In this document: positions 25,820-33,883 of the stretch, piece by piece
How positions within the stretch are numbered: the first letter of the stretch is position 1
How the letters are laid out: each line of letters begins with the position of its first letter
NCBI RefSeq assembly: GCF_025464955.1
Contig: NZ_JAODNM010000097.1
Span: 19,432 to 83,431 of the forward strand
Source of the DNA: Amycolatopsis sp.
GTDB taxonomy: Bacteria; Actinomycetota; Actinomycetes; Mycobacteriales; Pseudonocardiaceae
DNA length: 64,000 nucleotides
Direction: 5' to 3'
The notes under the pieces: generated by a model
Databases searched by the model: none
What the model was told of the DNA's origin: nothing
Seen by the model: only the letters and a program-made list of their open reading frames with translations
Made by a program: the position numbers and the translations under genes

Positions 25820-26121
25820 CAGCTTGTGGGCGTTGCGGCCGGTTGTAACCGGCCGCAACGCTCACCAGGCTGCTTCCGCCGCGCGAGTCCCACATTGAGC
25901 CCGGCGAGTCCCACGCCCAGCAGCGCGAGTCCCACACCCAGCGCACCCCAGCGGCCGAGGGTCCAGGCGATGACGACGTAGGCCACGAACCCGACCGGCA
26001 AAGCCGCGAACGGAACGACGTGCCTCCATCGGCTGCGCCCAAACTGCTCGACGACGTACACGCCGAGGATGTAGGCAGCCACCCAGCTGATGACGCCTAC
26101 CGTGTCGACCCAGACTCGCAT
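25816..26121 (-). CDS. Small hypothetical membrane protein with repeat-encoded C-terminus
   Basis: The 101-residue protein has two to three hydrophobic segments (about 8-26, 34-53 and 57-78). ATG at 26121 follows a good GGGGGAAG site by 4 bases. From about residue 60 the coding DNA is the 21-base-period GAGTCCCAC repeat, which translates to GVGLALLGVGLAGLNVGLA, and the last residues read through the otsB terminator. Its frame therefore appears to have been extended by a dispersed intergenic repeat. No function is recognised. Confidence 0.55.
   Translation of the reverse strand: MRVWVDTVGVISWVAAYILGVYVVEQFGRSRWRHVVPFAALPVGFVAYVVIAWTLGRWGALGVGLALLGVGLAGLNVGLARRKQPGERCGRLQPAATPTSC
25830..25861 (+). 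terminator. Perfect 15-bp hairpin after otsB-GH15
   Basis: GCGTTGCGGCCGGTT and its exact inverse AACCGGCCGCAACGC flank a 2-base apex, beginning 11 bases after the stop codon. It is a strong terminator candidate that lies inside the 3' end of the opposing minus-strand gene, so it could serve both directions. Confidence 0.75.
25883..25935. repeat. GCGAGTCCCAC tandem repeat, 21-bp period (locus 1)
   Basis: Three GCGAGTCCCAC units begin at 25883, 25904 and 25925, each 21 bases apart, with variable 10-base tails. The same unit recurs at 31439-31473 and 49093-49216, always next to gene 3' ends. It overlaps the end of a minus-strand membrane-protein gene. Confidence 0.75.
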
Positions 26122-26278
26122 GTCGCTTCCCCCAGAAAACCTCGGGCGACACGAGCGCGAGTGACGCGGCTAAGTCGGTCGCGAGCTGCGAACAGAGGGA
26201 GAAGTCCCACTCCCACTTCGGGTCGACACCGACGCCGACCGCGCGCGTCGGACGGTCCAGCCGGACCAGAAACGTCAC
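26122..26278 (-). other. Possible coding stretch coupled by GTGA, frame lost near the next gene
   Basis: A GTG at 26278 overlaps the stop of the DUF6188-like gene (GTGA). It opens a frame that reads protein-like for ~50 residues (VTFLVRLDRPTRAVGVGVD, then EWDFSLCSQLATDLA and SPEVFWG). Past 26121 this frame becomes arginine-rich and looks non-coding, while the membrane-protein frame takes over one base out of register. Either this is a short domain whose gene is frameshifted into the membrane protein, or the frame is chance. I cannot decide. Confidence 0.3.
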
Positions 26279-26673
26279 CAGACGGCCAACTCTCCGCCGG
26301 GAACGGACATGAAACGCCGACCGCCTTCGCCGACGATGCCCCAAGCCTCGTACTTCCGCGACGGAGCCACCGTGACCAGGTCGCCGGTGACGAACTCCAG
26401 CTCGAGACGTCCGTCCTTGAAGGCGTCCAACCGCTTGACGTCGAGCCGAAGCAGCCGCAGCAACGGCGCAAGGAGCGCTGGATCCCCCTCCGGATCGACC
26501 TCATGCCTGTCACCGGCCGGATCGGTGAGAACCAGGGACTCCTCGACACGGAGTTCCAGCCTGTCCGCGTTGATTCCGACGACGAAAGTCACTGCGAAGT
26601 CGAACCTCAGGCTGTCCAGAACGAGCGGCTCGTCCAGCAATGACCAGTGCTCGGGGTGCTCCGAAACGGTCAC
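26275..26673 (-). CDS. DUF6188-like protein
   Basis: The 132-residue protein has the pattern of the actinobacterial DUF6188 family: alternating strands with LRFDFAVTFVVGINADRLELRVE in the first half and the ending YEAWGIVGEGGRRF plus PGGELAVW. No enzymatic motif is visible and the family has no assigned function. GTG at 26673 overlaps the DUF397 stop as GTGA, so its translation is coupled to that gene. It is placed in the XRE/DUF397 chain and may be the protein these regulators act with. Confidence 0.7.
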   Translation of the reverse strand: MTVSEHPEHWSLLDEPLVLDSLRFDFAVTFVVGINADRLELRVEESLVLTDPAGDRHEVDPEGDPALLAPLLRLLRLDVKRLDAFKDGRLELEFVTGDLVTVAPSRKYEAWGIVGEGGRRFMSVPGGELAVW

Positions 26674-26861
26674 CGGCAGGCGGCGAGTAGCCCGGACCAC
26701 GAGGACGGCGACATCAGCAGCGCGCCCGCAGCAGGGCTTTTGGAGTCCCGCACCGCAACAGCCGGAGCTACGAAGGCGACCTCGACACAAGCGCTGCCTT
26801 CGCCACTGCCGCTGTAGCTGCTCTTGATCCACCGCGCTCCGGAAAGGTCCACAGTGGACAT
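26670..26861 (-). CDS. DUF397 small protein
   Basis: The 63-residue DUF397 protein has the hallmark ARWIKSSYSGSGEGSACVEVA, then VAVRDSKSP and a tryptophan near the end. DUF397 proteins occur beside XRE regulators of the Scr1/BldB-associated group in streptomycetes and relatives and are thought to partner with them. A GGAGGA site lies 5 bases before ATG 26861. The XRE gene ends 13 bases upstream, so the two are co-transcribed. Confidence 0.9.
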   Translation of the reverse strand: MSTVDLSGARWIKSSYSGSGEGSACVEVAFVAPAVAVRDSKSPAAGALLMSPSSWSGLLAACR

Positions 26862-26874
26862 CAAATTCCTCCAG

Positions 26875-27693
26875 TCAGAGCCGCTCGATCAACGCGATCG
26901 AGTCGGCCTGATCCAGTGCCCGATCAGCGAGATCCTTGAAGGCCATTCTAGCAGCGGAAACCTCTGCCTCCTTCTCGACGTGAACGGATCCGAAGACATG
27001 CTCGACGTAGGCAACATCCGGTTCTTCGTCATCGGGGAACGACGCAACGATCAAGTTTCCGAATTGCCCTGGGTAGGCACCGATCGACTCCGCTACCACC
27101 TGAATAGTCACGTTCTGCAGGCTCGACTGGTTCACGAGGTGCCGCAACTGCTCCTGGTGTGCCTCACCTGTGAGTACTGCTCTGCACAACGCACCTTCGT
27201 CGACGATCACGTGAAGCCGCAAGATCGGTTCTTCGACCAATCGACGTTGCCTTCGCAGTCGAACCGCGACGGCGTTTTCCAACTTCTGCCCCGCCAACGG
27301 CCGACGGTCGGACGTGAAGACCTCGCGCATGTAGGCCTCGGTCTGCAAGAGCCCGGGTACGTATCCGAACTGGAACTCCCGCACCAGGCTCGCCTCGGCC
27401 TCGATCGGCAGGAAGCCCCGGTTGTCGACGCCGTAGTGGAACCACCAGCCGCGTTGCTTGGCACGGTCGTACGCGGCGATGTACTCGTCCCAGTCCGACA
27501 CGATGAGCCCGTAGCGGTCGAGCAGCGCGCGGAAGCCGTGGTAGTCGGGCAGGTACCCGCCTTCGATCCGCGACATCTTGCTCTTGCTGAAACGCAGACT
27601 GTTCCCAGCCTCGTCCTGGGTGAGCCCGACCTGCTCCCGCAGCCGCCGGAGCGCCCGCCCCAACTGCCGCGCGGGCAGGTTCGGCTCACCCAT
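26875..27693 (-). CDS. XRE-family regulator with DUF5753 (Scr1-like)
   Basis: The 272-residue protein has an N-terminal XRE helix-turn-helix (LRRLREQVGLTQDEAGNSL, then SKSKMSRIEGG) and a DUF5753 domain beginning with the typical FQFGYVPGLLQTEAYMRE. This is the Scr1 type that pairs with DUF397 proteins in control of development or antibiotic production. ATG at 27693 is used; a GTG two codons upstream is equally possible. It heads a minus-strand chain with DUF397 and the DUF6188-like gene. Confidence 0.85.
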   Translation of the reverse strand: MGEPNLPARQLGRALRRLREQVGLTQDEAGNSLRFSKSKMSRIEGGYLPDYHGFRALLDRYGLIVSDWDEYIAAYDRAKQRGWWFHYGVDNRGFLPIEAEASLVREFQFGYVPGLLQTEAYMREVFTSDRRPLAGQKLENAVAVRLRRQRRLVEEPILRLHVIVDEGALCRAVLTGEAHQEQLRHLVNQSSLQNVTIQVVAESIGAYPGQFGNLIVASFPDDEEPDVAYVEHVFGSVHVEKEAEVSAARMAFKDLADRALDQADSIALIERL

Positions 27694-27795
27694 CACCACT
27701 CACCCCTCGAGACCACATGCTTACCCATAGTAAGACGAGATTCCCAAGGTGGGAGTTTCACACCCCCCGCGTTGCCGGACGCTCTGGCTTATCGG

Positions 27796-29685
27796 CTAGA
27801 CGCGGTAGTCCCAGGTCCGGCCGGTGGCCGGGTCGTGGTCGATGTTGCCGTGCTGGAACGTGCTCCGCCGGAGGTTGCCCGCCGGGGCCTCGTCCGCTGT
27901 CGGGTAGCCGAGGTAGGACTTCTCCCAGCCCAGCTCCTCCCAGCGCCCGCAGATCGCGCCGTAGACCAGGTGCGCGCCGGTCGTCGGGCTGTAGTAGATG
28001 GACGCACCGCTCTGGAAGTGGTTGAACGAGCCGATCCCGTCCGGCGCACCGGTCGAGTCCTGGGTCGGCAGCAGCCACCTGTACTCGCCGACGGACTTGT
28101 ACTTGTCCAGGATCGGACCCCAGACCGAGTGCACGTCGGTGGCCGCGCTCCAGTAGACGCGCGCGTTGTCGAAGTCGCGGTACCGCACCGGCGAGCCGTT
28201 GACACCGTTGGCGTCATAGACCTCGTCGGCCTTCGGGTTGCCGACGAACGCGCGGAACGCGTCGTCGTTGTACCAGCGCGAGATGATCGCCGTCGAGACC
28301 TTCGGGTTCGGGTCGGCGACCGTCCACGTCGAGTCCTCTTTGTACAGTCGGTCGGCGTCGAACACGTTCTGCTCGGAGTTGTTCGCCGCGTAGACCTGAG
28401 CACCGTAGTGGCGCAGGAACCGGCCGGGCTGGGCCTTCGACTCGAGCGAGACCCCGCCGCCGTTGTTGCCGGCGTGCGCGCACCACGTGGCGTCGTTCTT
28501 GAACTGCGCGGTGCCATCGTTCGCGTCGAGCGCCACGTGGAGACCGCTCTGGCGTAGGTAGCTGCCCGCGAACTGGGCCGACTCGAGCGAGAAGCAGTTC
28601 GGGTCGGCGAGTCCGTCGTCGACCTTCCAGGTCGCGGAGGCGAGCGCGACGGTACCACTGGTGCCGGCGTCGCCGGGGGTGATCCACGCGGTGCCGCCCG
28701 CGCTGCTGACGTACCAGGCCTTGAGCCCCGGCGTCGTGGCCCGGATGGACTGCTCGGAGACGGCGTACTGACCGTCCTTCAGGAACGCCGCGACGTCGTC
28801 GTTGGAGCCGGCGAGTGCGGCCGCAGCGGCAGCGGCGAGACGCGGGCGCATGAGCCCGTGCTCGGCCTTCGCCTTGATCTCACCGGTGATCCGGCGGTCC
28901 TCGGCAGCCTTCTTGGCCTTCGCGATGTCGACGTCGCGCTTGTCGGCGGCGAAGATCCCGGTGGCGATGTAAGCCTTCCAGTCAGCCGGGTTGGTGCTGT
29001 TCAACGCGGTCTGCGCGGCCGTGGCGACCTCGCTGCCCGGGGTGGCCTTCTCCAGCAGCTTGCGGATGAAGAAGTCGTCCGGCAGGTCGAGCATGGCGTC
29101 CGTGGTCGTCAGCAGGACGACCGTGGCCGCGTTCGCCCGCGCGTTGCGGGCGGCGATACGCGCCTTCTCTTCCTCACTCTTGGCCTGGTCGGCCGCGATG
29201 GCGTCCTGCTGGTCCTGCCGCTTGGCGGCGAGCAGACCGTTGCTGAGGAAGATCTTCTGGTCCGGCTCCCCCGCGCCGAACGCGTCGAGCGCAGCGGCCT
29301 TCGCCTTCGGGTAGCCGGTGATGAAGCGGTAGAGGTCGTAGATGAAGTCGCGGTAGCCGAGGTCGAGCTGCTGGTCGGTGACCGGCATCGCCATCAGCGC
29401 CGACGCGGACTGCTTCAGCTTCCGAGCCTGGTCGCGTTCGAGCTTCGCCAGCGCGTAGTTGTCCTTGTCGCGTTTGTCGAGATCGAAGACGCTGGTGCGG
29501 ACGAACAGTGTGGACGCCGCGGCGCCGTCACGGTAAGCCTGCAACGCGGCGGCCTTGACCAGCGGGCTCTTCACGTCGTCGACGGTGTCGAAGATCTTGA
29601 AGACGAAGTCGCGGTCCGGCAGGATCAGCCAGCTGTCGGTCCAGGTGATCCCGAGGGTGTCTGTTTCTTGACATGACGGATACAC
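27796..29685 (-). CDS. ALF-repeat protein with AbfB and LGFP domains
   Basis: The ~629-residue protein begins with ALF short repeats (about 20-330, e.g. LPDRDFVFKIFDTVDD). It continues with an AbfB sugar-binding domain (~370-480, SLESAQFAGSYLRQSGLHV and RFLRHYGAQVY) and LGFP repeats (~500-610, ending WEKSYLGYPTADE). Such combinations are found in exported surface or toxin-delivery proteins, yet no signal peptide is present in this frame. GTG at 29685 with GGAAGAG upstream is the best start. The natural beginning may have been lost, or the protein may be delivered by another route. It is the last gene of a toxin-like minus-strand set. Confidence 0.75.
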   Translation of the reverse strand: MYPSCQETDTLGITWTDSWLILPDRDFVFKIFDTVDDVKSPLVKAAALQAYRDGAAASTLFVRTSVFDLDKRDKDNYALAKLERDQARKLKQSASALMAMPVTDQQLDLGYRDFIYDLYRFITGYPKAKAAALDAFGAGEPDQKIFLSNGLLAAKRQDQQDAIAADQAKSEEEKARIAARNARANAATVVLLTTTDAMLDLPDDFFIRKLLEKATPGSEVATAAQTALNSTNPADWKAYIATGIFAADKRDVDIAKAKKAAEDRRITGEIKAKAEHGLMRPRLAAAAAAALAGSNDDVAAFLKDGQYAVSEQSIRATTPGLKAWYVSSAGGTAWITPGDAGTSGTVALASATWKVDDGLADPNCFSLESAQFAGSYLRQSGLHVALDANDGTAQFKNDATWCAHAGNNGGGVSLESKAQPGRFLRHYGAQVYAANNSEQNVFDADRLYKEDSTWTVADPNPKVSTAIISRWYNDDAFRAFVGNPKADEVYDANGVNGSPVRYRDFDNARVYWSAATDVHSVWGPILDKYKSVGEYRWLLPTQDSTGAPDGIGSFNHFQSGASIYYSPTTGAHLVYGAICGRWEELGWEKSYLGYPTADEAPAGNLRRSTFQHGNIDHDPATGRTWDYRV

Positions 29686-29752
29686 CTGTTCTTTCTCTTC
29701 CGTACAACCCCAGTAACGAAGACGGCCCCAGCGCCGCTTTCGGCTTTTCCGG

Positions 29753-30046
29753 TCAGTCCCCGAGAACCCAGAGATACCCGCGTTGACGTTCAATGGTCTC
29801 GAAGATCACCCGCAGCGCGGCAATGTCATCCGCCAGTTCCGGACACCTTTCTTGAACTGTCGTCAGTTCCTCGGATATCTTGGACAGCTGCGCGACGTTG
29901 AACATCGTGTCCGCGTGCGGGTGGACACCGGCCAGGAGCTCATCCTGCTGGGCTTGGGCAACCACCCGCTCGAACTGCAACGAGACCTCGGTTCCCGCGT
30001 ACGTCTGCGCGTGGACCTGGTTCCTCAAGTAAACGGAGATACCCAC
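29753..30046 (-). CDS. Hypothetical 97-aa protein, candidate immunity protein
   Basis: The 97-residue, largely helical, acidic protein (VAQLSKISEELTTVQERC, then ELADDIAALRVIFETIE) has no recognised family. It lies directly downstream of the toxin C-terminal module, the usual position of the matching immunity gene in polymorphic toxin loci. GTG at 30046 has GAGGGGCG upstream. The immunity role is inferred only from position and size. Confidence 0.5.
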   Translation of the reverse strand: MGISVYLRNQVHAQTYAGTEVSLQFERVVAQAQQDELLAGVHPHADTMFNVAQLSKISEELTTVQERCPELADDIAALRVIFETIERQRGYLWVLGD

Positions 30047-30096
30047 AACGCGCCCCTCTGCTGCAACTCGGTTCCCTGGATTCTAGCCTCTCGCGC

Positions 30097-30657
30097 CTAT
30101 TTCGGCACCGCGATGGGCTTGGGAATCGGATACATCGTCATGATGCCGCCGTATTTATCCTGCACCAGCATGTACCAGTTGGTTGGCAGACCGCCAATGC
30201 TCCTTGAAACATTCCCAACAGGCCTTCCCGCATCCACAAGACGTTCGAAGTTTCCGTTCTGGTTGGGGCCACGGCAGTCACATTTGTTGGCCTTGTCCAC
30301 CAGCGCGTCCAAATCGCTCCCAGCGTCGAATACTCCCTTTGTCTCGTCGATGGATTTTCCGCCCGCTACGTGCACATTGAGCACTTTGTCCTCGGACGCG
30401 TTGTCAAGCATGGCGTCGACGCAGTTGACGTTGTGCACGAGTACGGCCACACCGATGGCGACGTTCTTGATCGGTGTCCACGACCCGTCTGCCATCAACA
30501 CCGGTGTGTCCGGCGTGAAGCTGTTGGCACCGCAAGCACTCTTGAGCTTCTGGACGAGCTCACCGGCGGCGTCGATGATCTTCCGACCGGCCGCCGAGCC
30601 TTCGAGGAACTTAGTCAGACCACCGGCGATCTGACCGGCACCTAAGCCGAGTACCCC
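30097..30657 (-). pseudogene. Orphan polymorphic-toxin C-terminal module with collapsed Hint domain
   Basis: The frame reads GLTKFLEGSAAGRKIIDAAG, then CGANSFTPDTPVLMADGS, the start of a pretoxin Hint (intein-like) domain. It passes from PIKNVAIG directly to VLVHN, the end of a Hint domain, so ~100 or more residues including the block B histidine are missing. The final ~110 residues (from NC to PIPKPIAVPK) form a candidate toxin domain. The segment TNWYMLVQDKYGGIMTMYP resembles BECR-fold RNases, with low certainty. No start codon or N-terminal delivery part is visible; the earliest in-frame starts are within VLMADG. It is probably a stranded cassette. Confidence 0.6.
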
Positions 30658-31310
30658 TTCGGCGGGATCAGGGTCGCGAGCTGGTTGAAGGTGAGCCAGT
30701 AGATCTGGTTGCCGCCGAAGTTCGCCGGGTCCGCGATCTTGACGGTCATGTCGGAGCTGTCGTACCCGATCACGGTGAAGTAGTGGTAAATCGTGTAGTT
30801 CGGGTAACCCGGCGGGTGGTTGTTGGCCGGGGCGACGATGTTCGCGACGATCGCGTAACCATTGTTGACGTCGAGGGTGATGTCCCGCCACAACAAGTCG
30901 CGCTGGGCTTGCGTCGGCGGGTCGTTGGGCATGTTCTTCGTTTCGTACCAACCGGTTCCTAGGTCGCTGTTGAGTACGCCGGTGACCTGTCCGATGTAGT
31001 CGGTGCCGTTGGTCGTGGTGCCGAGCTGAGAGGCCAAAGTGGACTGACTCGGCAGGTTGGACGTCCGCGCGGACATCGCGATCCGCGTCGCCGCGGGGCC
31101 ACACCAGTAGCTCGTCACCTGAACCTGGTACGAGATGCCGAGCACAGCGTTGGGTTTGAGGTTTCCGTCGACCTTGGCCGGCGCGGCGAGCGCGTTGACG
31201 AAGGCCGGCGCGGGCGCCACGACCTTGGGCGAGGCCTGCGCCAGGCCTGGTAAAGCGAGCAAGCCGGCCATCAAGACGGCCGCGACCGTCAGGAGTTTTC
31301 TTCCACGCAT
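30642..31310 (-). CDS. Secreted C39-like (papain-fold) cysteine peptidase
   Basis: The 222-residue protein has a Sec signal peptide (RGRKLLTVAAVLMAGLLAL, likely cleaved after AQA). The C39_2-type peptidase domain has the catalytic Cys in QVTSYWCGPAATRIA and the His in IYHYFTVIGYD, with an Asp in IADPANFGG. Such proteins are common extracellular peptidases in actinomycetes. ATG at 31310 has GGGAAGGA upstream. The 3' end overlaps the toxin-module frame by a few bases, so a role in toxin processing is possible but unproven. Confidence 0.8.
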   Translation of the reverse strand: MRGRKLLTVAAVLMAGLLALPGLAQASPKVVAPAPAFVNALAAPAKVDGNLKPNAVLGISYQVQVTSYWCGPAATRIAMSARTSNLPSQSTLASQLGTTTNGTDYIGQVTGVLNSDLGTGWYETKNMPNDPPTQAQRDLLWRDITLDVNNGYAIVANIVAPANNHPPGYPNYTIYHYFTVIGYDSSDMTVKIADPANFGGNQIYWLTFNQLATLIPPKGYSA

Positions 31311-31438
31311 GACAGATCCTTCCCCAGTGGTGGCCGGCGGGTAATCACCGCCAGACACCGGAATCGTCACGAAATTCGATAACTATTGCACCAGCCATCC
31401 CTGAATGGCCTACGACGAAAGTGCGATTCCCCATGCTT

Positions 31439-31473
31439 GAACGTGGGACTCGGCGTCGCGAACGTGGGACTCG
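31439..31473. repeat. GAACGTGGGACTCG repeat pair, 21-bp spacing (locus 2)
   Basis: GAACGTGGGACTCG occurs at 31439-31452 and 31460-31473, exactly 21 bases apart, just past the radA stop codon. It is the same family as at 25883 and 49093, here in the opposite orientation to locus 1. Confidence 0.75.
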
Positions 31474-31478
31474 CGAAC

Positions 31479-32840
31479 TCAGCGGGCGTAGTTGGCGGCG
31501 GTGAGGGCGCTGGCGACGTCGCCGACTTCGAGGACGCGGATGCCGTCGGGGAGCTTGCCGGAATCCGGTGGGACGAGGGCGTGGGTGAAGCCGAGCCGTT
31601 GCGCCTCGGCCAGCCGCCTGCCGACGCCGGCGACGCGCCGGATCTCGCCGGCCAAGCCGACCTCGCCGACGGACACCAAGCGCGGCGACAACGGGAGGTC
31701 CTCGACCGAAGACGCGATCGCAAGCACCACGGCCAGGTCGATCGCGGGCTCCGTGATCTTCATGCCGCCGACCGTGGCTGTGTAGACGTCCTTGTCGCCG
31801 AGCTTCAGTCCGCCGCGCTTCTCCAGCACCGCGAGCACCATGCCGACCCGCGCCGAGTCCAGTCCGCTGACCGCGCGCCGCGGCTGGGGCATGTTCGACT
31901 GCGCGACGAGCGCCTGCACCTCGCCGAGCAATGGCCGCTTCCCCTCGACGGCGACGGTGATCGCCGTGCCGGACACCGGCTCGCTGGTCCGGCTCATGAA
32001 CAGCCCGGACGGATCCGGCACCCCAACGATGCCGTCCTCCCGTAGCTCGAAACAGCCGATCTCGTCGGCGGCGCCGAAGCGGTTCTTCACCCCACGAAGC
32101 AGCCTCAACGTCGAGTGCTTGTCCCCCTCGAACTGCAGCACGACATCGACCAGGTGCTCCAGCACCCGCGGCCCGGCGACCGAGCCGTCCTTCGTCACGT
32201 GCCCGACCAGCACGACCGGCAGCCCGCGCTCCTTGGCCATCGCGATCAGGCCCGCGGCCACCGCACGTACCTGCGTGACCCCGCCGGGCGCGCCCTCGAC
32301 CAATGGTGAAGCCATGGTCTGCACGGAATCGACGATCAGCACCCCGGGCTGGACGGCGTCGACGTGGCCGAAAATGGACGCGAGGTCGCTCTCCGCGGCC
32401 AAGTACATGTCGTCATGGACGTTGCCGGTGCGCTCGGCGCGCAGCCGAACCTGCCCCGCGGACTCCTCGCCTGTCACATACAGCGACCGACTGGTCGTCA
32501 GGGCCCACTGATAGGCGACTTCGAGCAGCAACGTCGACTTGCCGACCCCCGGCTCGCCGGCCAGCAGGATCACCGCGCCGGGGACCAGCCCGCCGCCGAG
32601 CACCCTGTCCAGCTCGGATACACCCGTCGCCTTCGCGCGGGCCGTCTCGATGTCGACCTCGCCGATCGGCCTGGCGGGCGACGAAGGCGCCCCGGCCGCC
32701 ACCCTGGCTATCGCCGGGCGGGAGTCACCGCGTTCCTCGAGCGTTCCCCAGGCCTGGCACTCGGGACAGCGACCGACCCACTTGGCCGCCTCGTACCCGC
32801 ACTCGCCGCAGCGGTACGAGGAAAGCACCTTTTTGACCAC
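31479..32840 (-). CDS. radA: DNA repair protein RadA
   Basis: The 453-residue protein has the canonical RadA order: an N-terminal C4 zinc finger (YRCGECGYEAAKW, then RCPECQAWG), a RecA-like ATPase with Walker A GEPGVGKST, the RadA-specific KNRFG motif (VKNRFGAADEIG) and a C-terminal Lon-protease-like domain. It helps process recombination intermediates and branch migration. GTG at 32840 is used. Downstream 3' DNA carries the GTGGGACTCG repeat. Confidence 0.95.
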   Translation of the reverse strand: MVKKVLSSYRCGECGYEAAKWVGRCPECQAWGTLEERGDSRPAIARVAAGAPSSPARPIGEVDIETARAKATGVSELDRVLGGGLVPGAVILLAGEPGVGKSTLLLEVAYQWALTTSRSLYVTGEESAGQVRLRAERTGNVHDDMYLAAESDLASIFGHVDAVQPGVLIVDSVQTMASPLVEGAPGGVTQVRAVAAGLIAMAKERGLPVVLVGHVTKDGSVAGPRVLEHLVDVVLQFEGDKHSTLRLLRGVKNRFGAADEIGCFELREDGIVGVPDPSGLFMSRTSEPVSGTAITVAVEGKRPLLGEVQALVAQSNMPQPRRAVSGLDSARVGMVLAVLEKRGGLKLGDKDVYTATVGGMKITEPAIDLAVVLAIASSVEDLPLSPRLVSVGEVGLAGEIRRVAGVGRRLAEAQRLGFTHALVPPDSGKLPDGIRVLEVGDVASALTAANYAR

Positions 32841-32876
32841 CAGCAGAGGCTAGCCGCGAGGTCCGACAATTCCCGC

Positions 32877-33563
32877 TTACGAAGCCGCGGCGGTCGGCGC
32901 GGCGATCGGCATGGCCACGGTGACCGGGCCGGCGTCGCGGAAGGTGAAGACGACGTTGATCGTCTGACCGGACCACACCGCCTGCTTGAGCCCCTGCAGC
33001 ACGACCGTGGCCTTGCCGACGGTGATCGGCGCGGCGCTGATCGACGACGCCGGAGAAGAAGAAGGAGAAGTCGCGGACGAGCTGTCCGAGGACGAGGACG
33101 ACGTGCCGGTGCCCGGGGTGGTCGGCGTGGTCGACGGCGCAGCCAGAGTGGTCGACGGTGCCACCGGCGCGTTCGAGTCACCGGTCGCCTCGGGCTGGTC
33201 CACCGGGCCGATGACGAGCGTGTGCCCGGCGACGATCACGTTGGAGCCGGTCACGGTGGCGCTATCGGCGGCCGGGGAGGACACCGAGAGCAGCTCGTCG
33301 TCCTGGGCGCCCTGGTTGATGATCCGCAGTGTCAGCGACGCCGGGGAACCGGCCGTGTAAGCCTGCCCGGTCGGCGGGAACTCCAGCGCGGCATCTCGCA
33401 GCACCAGGGTCTTGACCTGCGCATACGCGCCGTTCACCGCGGGCTGCTGGGTGGCCGTCTGAGTGATCTGGCCTGCCCCGCAACCGGCGAGCAGCAGTGC
33501 TGCTCCAGCGGTCAGCGCGACCATCCCGGTAGAGCCGAGCACGCGACGATTCTGCAGCCTCAC
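32877..33563 (-). CDS. PCuAC-like lipoprotein with acidic/serine insertion
   Basis: The 228-residue protein has a lipoprotein signal with cleavage before C28 (LLLAGC). The halves VLRDAALEFPP to LLSVSSPAA and VVLQGLKQAVWSGQTINVVF to VTVAMPIAAP follow the copper chaperone PCuAC fold. A Pro/Thr/Ser-rich linker of ~50 residues is inserted between them. The usual His/Met copper ligands are not evident, so metal binding is doubtful. GTG at 33563 has GGAAGGA upstream. It is divergent from carD, with ~320 bases between. Confidence 0.75.
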   Translation of the reverse strand: MRLQNRRVLGSTGMVALTAGAALLLAGCGAGQITQTATQQPAVNGAYAQVKTLVLRDAALEFPPTGQAYTAGSPASLTLRIINQGAQDDELLSVSSPAADSATVTGSNVIVAGHTLVIGPVDQPEATGDSNAPVAPSTTLAAPSTTPTTPGTGTSSSSSDSSSATSPSSSPASSISAAPITVGKATVVLQGLKQAVWSGQTINVVFTFRDAGPVTVAMPIAAPTAAAS

Positions 33564-33883
33564 GTCCGAGTCCTTCCCAGCTTGTCGCCTCAACACCGCG
33601 AAGACTAGCCGGGCGCCTCGCCCACGGGAGAACCTGGTGTGGGTTGGGCGCGCCGCCCCAGGCCGGGCCCGGCGAAGATCAACGCGAGATCCACCGTCCA
33701 TAGTGGATTTGCGATTATTCGCGAACCAGTTTGCCGTCACCTGCATGAGCATGGGAAACGCACGTTTGTCAACCCCCGTCCGCCGTGACAAAGGGCCGCT
33801 GACCTGCGACGACGGATCCGGGCCGGTAGGTGCCCCCGCGCGCGTCGTGCTAAGATGGCGTTAGCGAAAGGGGCAGAGGACAC
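33564..33883. promoter_or_regulatory. Intergenic region with carD promoter
   Basis: This divergent ~320-base region has no gene. TAAGAT at 33851-33856 is a good -10 hexamer for carD; no convincing -35 is present, which is usual for CarD/RbpA-dependent promoters. GAAAGGGGCAGAGG precedes the carD start. A promoter for the minus-strand lipoprotein must also lie here but was not identified. Confidence 0.5.

Noticed and set aside
24599..25858. Long antisense frame under the GH15 domain
   Set aside because: It is complementary to a clearly conserved coding region and shows no recognisable protein features.
30642..30660. A -1 frameshift at AAGGGGT fusing the C39 peptidase to the toxin module
   Set aside because: The slippery site is poor (the Lys codon would re-pair badly) and the peptidase ends at a natural-looking point; kept only as a remote possibility.
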